64,000 nucleotides of DNA from Acidianus infernus (GTDB taxonomy: Archaea > Thermoproteota > Thermoprotei_A > Sulfolobales > Sulfolobaceae). The stretch is from positions 1,586,001 to 1,650,000 of the forward strand of contig NZ_WFIY01000004.1 in assembly GCF_009729545.1 (NCBI RefSeq), read 5' to 3'. Position 1 is the stretch's first letter; each line of letters starts with the position of its first letter. Below are positions 56,612-64,000 of this stretch, in pieces. The notes below the pieces were generated by a model. It did not search any database, was not told the DNA's origin, and was given only the letters and a program-made list of their open reading frames with translations. A program made the translations under genes and the position numbers.

Positions 56612-57676
56612 CTATTTTGTGTGAATTTCTACTATATCTTTATCTTCTAAAACGTGATCTTCCCCTACCTTTTGCCCTGGAAACTTAGCAGATTTACCCC
56701 AAATTCTTGCATACTTGAAATTCTCATATAGGGACGAGTGAAGTTTTTTAGCAACATCTAGTACTGTTGAACCCCGTTTAAGAATAAGAGGATCTTTACT
56801 AGGTTCCTCTCCCGGTTCCTTAGTGTAAACTCTAATTATATCGAGACTATCAAATAAATACTTAGGAAGATTATCAATTTTAGTTATTACTGGTATTCCA
56901 GGATAATCGAATGGGTTTAACGAGACTACTACTGCAGGTTTGTAGGTTATAGTCTCAAATATTGATTTTTCCACATCATCTAGGCTAACCTCTCCTATTA
57001 TTTTAACTATTGCGGACTTTAAACCAAAGTCTTGCAAATATTTCCTTATTTCGTTCTCGTCAGTGTTTACAAGTTTTCCTAGAAGTATTATTCTTATACC
57101 CTCTTTGCCACTTCTTAATTTTTCAATTATTACTTTTCCTTTAGGTTTTCCTAGAATTATATTATTACTTTCTAGGAATTCTTTAAATTTTAAGAACTCG
57201 TTTTTATCTTCTACTACAAACAAGAGACCGTCAGTGTTTCTTATTAATCCAATTATTTTGCTCACAATGAGCTTTGAGTCCAAGATTACTGGAGGTGGAT
57301 TAACTAACTGAATACCTACATCTTCGTAGTAAGTCATTGCCGGGATAGGAAAATCCTTTGGATCTTGCTTTACATTTGTTATTTTCCTAACTAATGGATT
57401 CTTTAATTCTTCTCTTCCTAGGACGATAATTTGTCCAGCTCCTTCTTTTTCTACAAAAAAGGAAAAACTACCAGACTTTTTCTTTCTCTGTCTTTCAGAT
57501 TCTTCTCTAAGTTCGGCTAATCTTCTTCGGGCCCAATACACTAAGTTTTCTGTACCTTTGTGCTTAGGAACAGAGCTTAGAAAGTCTTGTATAGCCTTAA
57601 TCTTCTCTTCTGGCGTTTTAGCATCCATTACTTTTAGCCATTTAGCCTTAGCTTCAGCAGGAAGGTTAGTAACCAT
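56612..57676 (-). CDS. TGS-domain protein with degenerate GTPase domain (DRG-like)
   Basis: 354 residues. The N-terminal helical region (AKWLKVMDAKTPEEKIKAIQDFLS, VYWARRRLAELREESERQRKKK) is the DRG/Obg-type HTH hairpin. The middle has the outline of a DRG GTPase, but P-loop, DxPG and NKxD motifs are missing. The C-terminal TGS domain (KDPLILKRGSTVLDVAKKLHSSL, VGEDHVLEDKDIVEIHT) is intact. It cannot bind GTP in the normal way and may act as an RNA- or ribosome-binding factor. I use the ATG at 57676 (preceded by GGTGG); an in-frame GTG at 57685 also exists. It overlaps the RNase HII gene by 11 bases. Confidence 0.85.
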   Translation of the reverse strand: MVTNLPAEAKAKWLKVMDAKTPEEKIKAIQDFLSSVPKHKGTENLVYWARRRLAELREESERQRKKKSGSFSFFVEKEGAGQIIVLGREELKNPLVRKITNVKQDPKDFPIPAMTYYEDVGIQLVNPPPVILDSKLIVSKIIGLIRNTDGLLFVVEDKNEFLKFKEFLESNNIILGKPKGKVIIEKLRSGKEGIRIILLGKLVNTDENEIRKYLQDFGLKSAIVKIIGEVSLDDVEKSIFETITYKPAVVVSLNPFDYPGIPVITKIDNLPKYLFDSLDIIRVYTKEPGEEPSKDPLILKRGSTVLDVAKKLHSSLYENFKYARIWGKSAKFPGQKVGEDHVLEDKDIVEIHTK

Positions 57677-58303
57677 AAAGCCCACCCTTATTAATATAAT
57701 AATTTGGAGCTATCTTAAGTAAAGTTTTCCACGTCCTTCTTATTATGGGAGGAGGATTATTTTTATCTTTTTCGTACATTTCAATAATCCATTTCCTAGT
57801 TTTAGGATCAGAAGGATATCCACTACCAAAATCACCATAAATCTTTTTTAATGAATCTATTATCCTATCCCTAGTTACTTTAGCGATTATACTTGCTGCG
57901 CTAGCTTCTATATATTTTACATCAGCATTGAATACCACGTTATCCTTTAGACCAAGTTCTCTAATCTTCATTATTACGATATCTTCATTACCTACTTTAT
58001 CTATGGTTACTATTTTAGGACGTAATGGTAATGAAGCATAGATTATTTGAATTACTTTCGTATAAGTAAGTTCATTAAGGTTATTAGAGTCTATTTCATT
58101 AGGGTACGCTTTATTTACGATGTAGGCTTCTGCAAACTCTGATATTATATCATATAGTTTCTCCCTCTTTTCTCTACTTAACATTTTACTATCCTTAACT
58201 CCAACTTCTTTCAGTATTCCTTCAATTTTCTCGTCTATTATAACCCCTGCTATAACCATGGGACCTATTATGCAACCTCTTCCTGCTTCGTCTATACCTA
58301 GCT

Positions 58304-58307
<4 letters not shown>
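57666..58307 (-). CDS. rnhB: Ribonuclease HII; conserved N-terminus lacks a standard start codon
   Basis: RNase HII removes RNA from RNA-DNA hybrids. The essential motif GIDEAGRGCIIGPMVIAG, which carries the first catalytic Asp-Glu, is encoded upstream of the first ATG in this frame (58259). From the end of NMD3 to that motif no ATG, GTG or TTG exists in frame. The codon that aligns with the usual initiator Met (of M-K-x-G-I-D-E-A-G-R-G) is TTA at 58307-58305. Starting there gives 213 residues, the normal length. Further motifs (VKDSKMLSREKR, NADVKYIEASAASIIAKVTRD, GSGYPSDPKT) are intact. The gene overlaps nmd3 by four bases. Confidence 0.85.
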
Positions 58308-59008
<701 letters not shown>

Positions 59009-59014
59009 TTTAGG

Positions 59015-59311
59015 TCACAAATTATAAACTTGCGCAAATTTAACTCCCGCAACTTCAAGTATAGCATTCTTATGGACATATCCTCTTCTTATTGCCTCTT
59101 CTACTAGATAATTTCCTACTATGCTAACAACAGTTGCTTCATTAAATAATGAAAAAGCGTATTCCATATCTACTTCATCTCCTCCATAGAATTCCTTGTT
59201 TACATTAAGTATAACTTTATCATTCTTAAATTCTTTTCCAAGTAATTCTTTTTCGCATACATTAACAAATACATGCTCGTTTTGTCTAATTACGTTTAGG
59301 ATTACTTTCAT
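59015..59311 (-). CDS. DUF424 protein
   Basis: 98 residues. The sequence (VILNVIRQNEHVFVNVCEKELLGKEF, ATVVSIVGNYLVEEAIRRGYVHKNAILEVAGVKFAQVY) is typical of the archaeal DUF424 family (COG2412), found in translation operons with aIF2 beta. It is mostly beta-strand and contains no enzymatic motif. The start is six bases from nmd3 and the stop-to-start gap to aIF2 beta is four bases. It may be an RNA-binding translation factor. Confidence 0.88.
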   Translation of the reverse strand: MKVILNVIRQNEHVFVNVCEKELLGKEFKNDKVILNVNKEFYGGDEVDMEYAFSLFNEATVVSIVGNYLVEEAIRRGYVHKNAILEVAGVKFAQVYNL

Positions 59312-59315
59312 AGTC

Positions 59316-59726
59316 TCACAGTGGTTTCACTGGATTCTTTGCACCGCAGGCTAGGCACTGTATATACCATATTTTACCTTCTTTAACTAGAACGGTATCC
59401 AAGCTCTTACAGGTACTACACTGAACATAAGTCTTTAAGAACCTTTCCATTAACGTATTTATTACTGATGACGAGAATTTTCCTTGAATATATAATTGTC
59501 CAGATTCATTTATTGAACCTGCTGCGGCCAACTCTTTGAGTAAATACCTCATGCAAAGTTTATCTTCTCTACGTATTCTGTCACAATATTCGCTAAAATT
59601 CTTTATGATTGTAGAATTTCCAACGTTAAAAATTATGAGAGAAGGTAATGTCTGTGTTTCACTTACTTGAGATTTCTTAGGCAACTTAGAGTAAACTCTA
59701 TCTAAGAGATATTCATAATCTTCCAT
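59316..59726 (-). CDS. eif2b: Translation initiation factor aIF2 beta subunit
   Basis: 136 residues. The core alpha-beta domain (DYEYLLDRVYSKLP, LIIFNVGNSTIIKNFSEYCDRIRRE, DKLCMRYLLKELAAAGS) is followed by a zinc ribbon CSTCKSLDTVLV...CLACGAKNPVKPL (C-x2-C...C-x2-C). As part of the aIF2 heterotrimer it helps bring initiator Met-tRNA to the ribosome. It is the first gene of the minus-strand operon. TATATAAA on its upstream side, about 34-41 bases from the ATG, is a likely TATA box. Confidence 0.95.
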   Translation of the reverse strand: MEDYEYLLDRVYSKLPKKSQVSETQTLPSLIIFNVGNSTIIKNFSEYCDRIRREDKLCMRYLLKELAAAGSINESGQLYIQGKFSSSVINTLMERFLKTYVQCSTCKSLDTVLVKEGKIWYIQCLACGAKNPVKPL

Positions 59727-59774
59727 TTTCCCACAAAGACTATAAAAGCAATAGAGGTTTATATATGTGTTGAG

Positions 59775-61028
59775 ATGAAGGTATACTTCGAAACTTACGG
59801 TTGTGCGTTAAATAAGGGGGATACTTACATAATGATGACTTTGCTAAAACAGAGAAACCACGAAATAGTTAATAATCCTAACGAGGCTGACGTAATAGTG
59901 CTAAATACATGTGACGTTAGGCTTGAGACTGGGGAAAGAATGAAATCTAGAATAAAAGAACTAAGAAAATTTGGTAAAAAACTTGTAGTAGCAGGTTGTT
60001 TTTCTGGTGCAGAACCTGGAGTAGTAAAAACGTTAGCTCCAGAAGCTTCAATAATAGGTCCTCAAGCTCTCACAAAAATAGTTGATGCAGTTGAAGGAGA
60101 AAAGGTATTTTCAATAAATGCTGAAAGAAGTGAGATAACTCCAAGAGTTTTCGAAGGTAAAATAGCAATAATACCAATAGCAGACGGTTGTGCAGGAGAT
60201 TGCAGTTTTTGCATTACTAAACTAGCTAGGAGGACGTTAAGAAGTTATTCGATGAGAAGTATAGTTGAAGCAGTTAAAGAAGCTGTAAAGAATGGCGCAG
60301 TTGAGATAGAATTAACTGGACAAGATGCAGCAGCTTACGGATTAGATCTTGGCGGTAAAATTAAGCTTTCAGATTTACTTAACGAGGTTCTGAGCATTGA
60401 AGGTGATTTCATGATAAGAATAGGCATGATGACCCCAGAGCAATTTGCAAGGGATATCGATGGGATACTTGAAGCTATGAGAGATCCTAAGCTGTTTAAA
60501 TTTTTGCATTTACCAGTTCAAAGCGGAGACGATAATGTGCTTAAGTTAATGAATAGAAAATATACAGTGGACGAATATAAGGAGCTTGTTAAGGAAGCTA
60601 GGAGTAAAATACCCAATATTAACATTACTACAGATATAATTATAGGCCATCCAGGAGAAGATGAGAATGCCTTTGAAAACACTTTAGAACTTATGAAAGA
60701 AATAAAATTTGAAAGAGTTCATTTAGCAATGTATTCCATAAGACCTAATACTAGAAGCGCATTAATGAAGCAAGTTCCAGACGCTGTTAAGAAAGAGAGA
60801 ATGAAAATTGCATATAAGTTATATGAAGATATCTCTCTCTCAATACATAAAGAGTATTTAAATAAGAGAACAAAAGTAATTACTACTGAAAAAGGCAAAA
60901 AAGGGTCAATAATTGGCAGAACTCTCAATTATATACCAGTAATTTTAAATGGAGTAGAAATAGGTAAATGGTATGATGTAGAGATTACAGACTACTCGTT
61001 CTTTGACCTAAGAGGTGCCGTTGTTTAA
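59775..61028 (+). CDS. tRNA t6A37 methylthiotransferase (MtaB/CDKAL1-type radical SAM)
   Basis: 417 residues. The N-terminal UPF0004 domain carries three cysteines (TYGCALNKGD, LNTCDVR, VAGCFSG), binding the auxiliary 4Fe-4S cluster. The radical-SAM triad is CAGDCSFC. TTDIIIGHPGEDENAF and HLPVQSGDDNVLKLMNRKYT are family signatures, and a C-terminal TRAM domain closes the protein (KGSIIGRTLNYIPVIL). It adds a methylthio group to t6A at position 37 of tRNAs. It is divergent from aIF2 beta with a 48-base gap that contains two opposing TATA boxes. Confidence 0.95.
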   Translation: MKVYFETYGCALNKGDTYIMMTLLKQRNHEIVNNPNEADVIVLNTCDVRLETGERMKSRIKELRKFGKKLVVAGCFSGAEPGVVKTLAPEASIIGPQALTKIVDAVEGEKVFSINAERSEITPRVFEGKIAIIPIADGCAGDCSFCITKLARRTLRSYSMRSIVEAVKEAVKNGAVEIELTGQDAAAYGLDLGGKIKLSDLLNEVLSIEGDFMIRIGMMTPEQFARDIDGILEAMRDPKLFKFLHLPVQSGDDNVLKLMNRKYTVDEYKELVKEARSKIPNINITTDIIIGHPGEDENAFENTLELMKEIKFERVHLAMYSIRPNTRSALMKQVPDAVKKERMKIAYKLYEDISLSIHKEYLNKRTKVITTEKGKKGSIIGRTLNYIPVILNGVEIGKWYDVEITDYSFFDLRGAVV

Positions 61029-61062
61029 AAAATTTAAATTGTTTTAATACTGATATAATGTT

Positions 61063-62250
61063 ATGACAGAAGTTTATATTGCCTCAGCCGTTAGGACTCC
61101 AATAGGAAAATTTGGAGGAGTATTTAAGGATATTAGTCCAGTAGATTTAGGTGCTATAGCGATAAAAGAGGCATTAAAGAGGGCAAATGTTGATCCTAAA
61201 AGAGTTGATATAGTAATTATGGGTAATATATTAAGAGCCGCCTTTGGTCAAGACTTGGCAAGACAAGCTGCAGTTAAGGCTGGAATTCCATATGAGATTG
61301 ACGGATATTCTGTTGATATGGTTTGTTCTTCTGGGATGATGAGCATAACTAATGCAGTAGAATTGATAAAGACCGGAGATGCTGATATTGTAGTAGCAGG
61401 AGGAATGGAAAGCATGAGCCAAGCCGCGTTAGCAGTAAGATCTCACGTTAGATGGGGTGTAAAAATGCTGATGGGCAAGCAGTTGGAATTCGTAGATACA
61501 ATGTTAATGGATGGCTTAACTGATCCATTTAATATGAAGCTAATGGGAGAAGAAGCTGATATGGTAGCTAAAGCTCATAATTTTACTAGACAAGAGTTAG
61601 ATGAAGTAGCTTATCAAAGTCATAAGAGAGCAGCTGAAGCTACGGAGAAAGGCTTGTTTGCCAGTGAAATAGTTCCAGTAGAAGTTAATGGAACGTTGAT
61701 AACAAAAGATGAAGGCATAAGAGCTGATACTTCAATAGAAAAATTGGCGAAACTAAAGCCAGCCTTTAGTAAAGACGGTTTTCATACAGCAGGTAACTCT
61801 TCTCAATTATCTGATGGCGCTTCTGCGCTTGTTTTAGTGAGCGAAAAAGCAGTAAAAGAATTAGGCATTGATCCCATAGCTAAAGTTTTAGGCTTCTCTT
61901 GGGCTGGAATTGAAAGCTGGAGATTTACAGAAGCTCCTATATTTGCAGTTAAGAAACTCTTACAGAAATTAAATATGGATATATCTAAATTTGATTATTT
62001 TGAGAATAATGAAGCTTTTGCAGTTAATAGTGTTTTAGCAAATAGATATTTAGGAATTCCTTATGATAAACTTAACGTTTTTGGCGGAGCGATAGCTTTG
62101 GGTCATCCAATTGGCGCTAGCGGAGCGAGAATTGTAACCACCTTAATTAACGTTTTATCTAAAATGAAAGGAGAAAGAGGGATTGCTAGCATTTGTCATG
62201 GTACTGGAGGTTCTACTGCAATGGCTATTGAACTTTTAAGACCTCTATAA
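61063..62250 (+). CDS. Acetyl-CoA acetyltransferase (thiolase)
   Basis: 395 residues. The catalytic Cys is in VDMVCSSGMMSI, NEAFAVNSVLA and GGAIALGHPIGASGARI supply His, and the last active Cys is in SICHGTGGSTAMAIEL. All key residues of a thiolase are present. It condenses two acetyl-CoA or cleaves acetoacetyl-CoA, for example in the 4-hydroxybutyrate cycle or isoprenoid synthesis. It has no DUF35 partner next to it. It follows the methylthiotransferase gene by 34 bases with its own TTTAAATT TATA-like stretch. Confidence 0.94.
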   Translation: MTEVYIASAVRTPIGKFGGVFKDISPVDLGAIAIKEALKRANVDPKRVDIVIMGNILRAAFGQDLARQAAVKAGIPYEIDGYSVDMVCSSGMMSITNAVELIKTGDADIVVAGGMESMSQAALAVRSHVRWGVKMLMGKQLEFVDTMLMDGLTDPFNMKLMGEEADMVAKAHNFTRQELDEVAYQSHKRAAEATEKGLFASEIVPVEVNGTLITKDEGIRADTSIEKLAKLKPAFSKDGFHTAGNSSQLSDGASALVLVSEKAVKELGIDPIAKVLGFSWAGIESWRFTEAPIFAVKKLLQKLNMDISKFDYFENNEAFAVNSVLANRYLGIPYDKLNVFGGAIALGHPIGASGARIVTTLINVLSKMKGERGIASICHGTGGSTAMAIELLRPL

Positions 62251-62293
62251 TTTTTTAAGATGAATAGAAAATAGTATATAGGTGGTCAAATAG

Positions 62294-62614
62294 TTGCCAA
62301 AAAAAGATCCAGAAGCACCAGTTAGAGAAGTAATGAAACCGGCAGAAGGAGAAGTTATTTGCGTAGTTAAGAAAATGCTTGGGGCAGAGCATATAGTTGT
62401 TCTTTGTGTGGATGGTAAGCAAAGAACTGCAAGAATACCGGGTAGAATGAGAAAGAAAACTTGGATAAAAGAAGGGGACGTTGTATTAGTTGCTCCTTGG
62501 GATTTCCAGCCAGATAAGGCAGATATCATCCATAAGTATATGCATGATGAGATAAAGAAGTTAATTGATGAAGGAATAGTCGATAAAGAAATATTAGATC
62601 AGCTAAGAGGATAA
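62294..62614 (+). CDS. eif1a: Translation initiation factor aIF1A
   Basis: 106 residues of the S1/OB fold, starting with TTG and preceded by a GGTGGTC ribosome site. EGEVICVVKKMLGAEHIVVLCVDGKQRTARIPGRMRKKTWIKEGDVVLVAPWDFQPDKADI is characteristic. It assists scanning-like positioning and subunit recycling in archaeal initiation. It is followed two bases later by the Rio1 kinase gene, and both functions are in small ribosomal subunit biogenesis or initiation. Confidence 0.97.
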   Translation: MPKKDPEAPVREVMKPAEGEVICVVKKMLGAEHIVVLCVDGKQRTARIPGRMRKKTWIKEGDVVLVAPWDFQPDKADIIHKYMHDEIKKLIDEGIVDKEILDQLRG

Positions 62615-62616
62615 AA

Positions 62617-63366
62617 TTGTTTGAGAAGAAAAAAGTTGAAAAAAGAATAAAAGATGAGGATCTTTTTAAAGTAGTTGATTCTACTTTAAGTCCCAGAACT
62701 TACGTGCTATTAGAGGAAATAGCAAGTAAGCTTAATATTGATTATTATTTGGGAGCAATTTCCTCTGGAAAAGAGGCTAAAGTTTATCCAGCAAAAACGA
62801 TGGATGGAAAATATTATGCGGTAAAGATTTATTATGTTTCCACTTCGGCTTCAAAAAGAGCAATTCAAAAGTATACGTTTGGTGATAAAAGGTTCGAAGA
62901 TATAAAAGCTACAAATACAAGAAAGCTTATAATTACTTGGGCTAGGAAGGAATTCAAGAATTTAAGCATAATGTACGAAGCAGGAGTAAATGTACCTAAA
63001 CCAATTCTAGTTGAAGAAAATATTCTAGTTATGGATTTTATTGGAGAAAACGGAAAGAGAGCCCCTCTTTTAAAAGAGCTTCCAGAAGAGGAGATAACTA
63101 AAGATCTATATGACGAAGTTATTAACCAGTTGGAAATTATGGTTAATAAAGCAAAATTGGTTCATGGAGATTTAAGCGAGTATAACATAATGGTATGGGA
63201 TAAAGTTTACATAATTGATGTAAGTCAAGCAATTTCCATAGAGAGTGAAAACGCCACTGATCTACTAATTAGGGATATTGAGAACGTGAACAGGTTTTTC
63301 TCCTCCAAGGGTATTGAAGTTTACCCAACTGAAGATATTTTAAAGAGATTAAATATAACTAAATGA
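62617..63366 (+). CDS. rio1: Rio1-type atypical protein kinase
   Basis: 249 residues, starting from TTG. The ATP loop is SSGKEAKVY, the catalytic Lys is in YAVKIYYV, the catalytic loop is LVHGDLSEYNIM and the metal Asp is in VYIIDVSQA. Rio1 acts on the maturing small ribosomal subunit. The N-terminal DEDLFKVVDSTLSPRTYVLLEEI is typical. It sits two bases after aIF1A and six bases before the KH protein, all of which act on the 30S subunit. Confidence 0.96.
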   Translation: MFEKKKVEKRIKDEDLFKVVDSTLSPRTYVLLEEIASKLNIDYYLGAISSGKEAKVYPAKTMDGKYYAVKIYYVSTSASKRAIQKYTFGDKRFEDIKATNTRKLIITWARKEFKNLSIMYEAGVNVPKPILVEENILVMDFIGENGKRAPLLKELPEEEITKDLYDEVINQLEIMVNKAKLVHGDLSEYNIMVWDKVYIIDVSQAISIESENATDLLIRDIENVNRFFSSKGIEVYPTEDILKRLNITK

Positions 63367-63372
63367 GTAGCA

Positions 63373-63906
63373 ATGTTCATTAGCGTACCAGATGAGAAAA
63401 TAAATATAGTAAAGTCTCTTATACCAAAATTGAAAGAGTTAAGTGGAGTAGAAATTACGTACGATGAGAACACTAAGACCTTTAACGTAGACTCCTCGCA
63501 AAACCCTTATGAGGCAATGAAAGTAATATCCGTCATAAGGGCAATAGGCTTAGGATTTTCTGTGGATGAATCGTTAAAATTACTTTCTGACGATTACATG
63601 CTTGACGTCATAGATTTAAAACAATCGGTTGGAAGTAATCCAGAAACTTTGAGGAGAATAAAAGGGAGAATAATAGGCGAAAATGGTAAGGCAAAGAAAA
63701 TAATCCAGGAGTATACTGGAGTTTCAATATCGATAACTGATCATTTCGTGGCTATAATAGGAATTTATGACCAAGTACAAATTGCAAGAAAAGCTATAGA
63801 ATTGCTAATAGAAGGTAAGGAGCATTCTACGGTTTACAAGTACTTAGATAAGGCAGAGGCTGAACTAGTTTACCTTTCAAAGAATAGGCCTTATAATCTC
63901 AAGTGA
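63373..63906 (+). CDS. KH-domain RNA-binding protein (Dim2/Pno1-like)
   Basis: 177 residues with two KH domains. The first is imperfect, and the second has the GXXG loop GENGKAKKIIQEYTGVSISI. VIRAIGLGFSVDESLKLL is the family hallmark of archaeal Dim2/Krr1-like proteins, which act with Rio1 in 16S rRNA maturation. It is translated from an ATG six bases after rio1. The 3' end overlaps by 30 bases the minus-strand gene that enters from the right edge. Confidence 0.93.
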   Translation: MFISVPDEKINIVKSLIPKLKELSGVEITYDENTKTFNVDSSQNPYEAMKVISVIRAIGLGFSVDESLKLLSDDYMLDVIDLKQSVGSNPETLRRIKGRIIGENGKAKKIIQEYTGVSISITDHFVAIIGIYDQVQIARKAIELLIEGKEHSTVYKYLDKAEAELVYLSKNRPYNLK

Positions 63907-64000
63907 TGTTAAATCTTTTATTTCAGGGAAGTAGTGAATTATAATTTTATTGTATGACTCTACAATTTTCCTGTTCTTATCATTTGCTAAGAATGCCTTT
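63877..64000 (-). CDS. Unidentified protein, C-terminal 40 residues only
   Basis: The frame enters from the right edge and stops with TGA at 63879-63877. It reads KAFLANDKNRKIVESYNKII and ends LTSLEIIRPIL. It overlaps the KH-protein gene by 30 bases, in line with all other convergent pairs of this window. Too little is seen to name a family. Confidence 0.5.
   Translation of the reverse strand, partial: KAFLANDKNRKIVESYNKIIIHYFPEIKDLTSLEIIRPIL

Noticed and set aside
57666..58259. RNase HII starting at the ATG at 58259
   Set aside because: It removes the catalytic IDEAGRG motif, which is encoded directly upstream in the same frame.

Overview
The window is chromosomal DNA from a thermoacidophilic crenarchaeon of the order Sulfolobales. 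It is AT-rich and intron-free. Many first genes have a TATA box about 22-26 bases before the start codon (leaderless transcription), while internal operon genes carry GGTGA-type ribosome sites. The family content is typical of Sulfolobaceae: Dpo4, DUF3834, a single Rvb/TIP49 ATPase, pantoate kinase with phosphopantothenate synthetase, split methylmalonyl-CoA mutase, a fused ThiD-ThiN and a MoaD-MoaE fusion. Genus cannot be fixed from sequence alone; an Acidianus/Sulfurisphaera/Sulfolobus-like organism fits. I found no tRNA, rRNA, CRISPR array or insertion sequence.

Layout. 1-6 kb: the 5' part of a secreted repeat protein, OsmC-like protein, MscS channel, HipA-like mini-kinase, an MFS exporter with a clear operator, and two signal-less binding-protein-fold genes. 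6-17 kb: nadB, a Nudix hydrolase, TIP49, a C/D box sRNA, PfkB kinase, Dpo4, RtcA, alcohol dehydrogenase, a degenerate glutamine synthetase, a Trm5/TYW2-like methyltransferase and a degenerate amidohydrolase. 17-22.6 kb: a plus-strand run with SIS protein, TusA-like protein, membrane protein, siroheme methyltransferase, YHS mini-protein and the M and S subunits of a CO-dehydrogenase-type molybdoenzyme, followed by MocA and two CoxG proteins; no large subunit is present. 22.6-34 kb: GTPBP1-like GTPase, ZPR1, Hsp20, methylmalonyl-CoA epimerase and mutase, phosphoribosyltransferase, phosphatase, CrtI-like oxidoreductase, a membrane-anchored double AAA ATPase, IMPase/FBPase and thioredoxin reductase.

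34-41.7 kb: a pterin neighbourhood (DHPS-like protein, PTPS-like protein, MptE) holding an MNT-like/HEPN-like pair, then a LeuA-family gene without a visible start codon, a metallo-beta-lactamase, two ribbon-helix-helix regulators, a compact structured RNA and a second C/D box sRNA. 41.7-53 kb: RAM-domain protein, ABC exporter, coenzyme A genes, a FAD/Fe-S fusion, molybdopterin and thiamine genes, pyrophosphatase and a glycosyltransferase. 53-64 kb: an orphan type IV pilus-type ATPase and platform protein downstream of a translation/ribosome-biogenesis operon (aIF2 beta, DUF424, NMD3, RNase HII, degenerate TGS GTPase), then a plus-strand run (t6A methylthiotransferase, thiolase, aIF1A, Rio1, KH protein) and the edge of a minus-strand gene.

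Most notable: two C/D box sRNAs with identical 12-nt guide geometry whose guides match conserved 16S rRNA functional sites; a stable unassigned RNA hairpin next to one of them; overlap of 17 of 18 convergent gene pairs at their 3' ends, the sole exception being the gap that holds these RNAs; palindromic TATA boxes shared by divergent leaderless genes; two conserved enzymes (LeuA family, RNase HII) whose conserved N-termini have no ATG, GTG or TTG in frame; and several conserved proteins that have lost catalytic residues.
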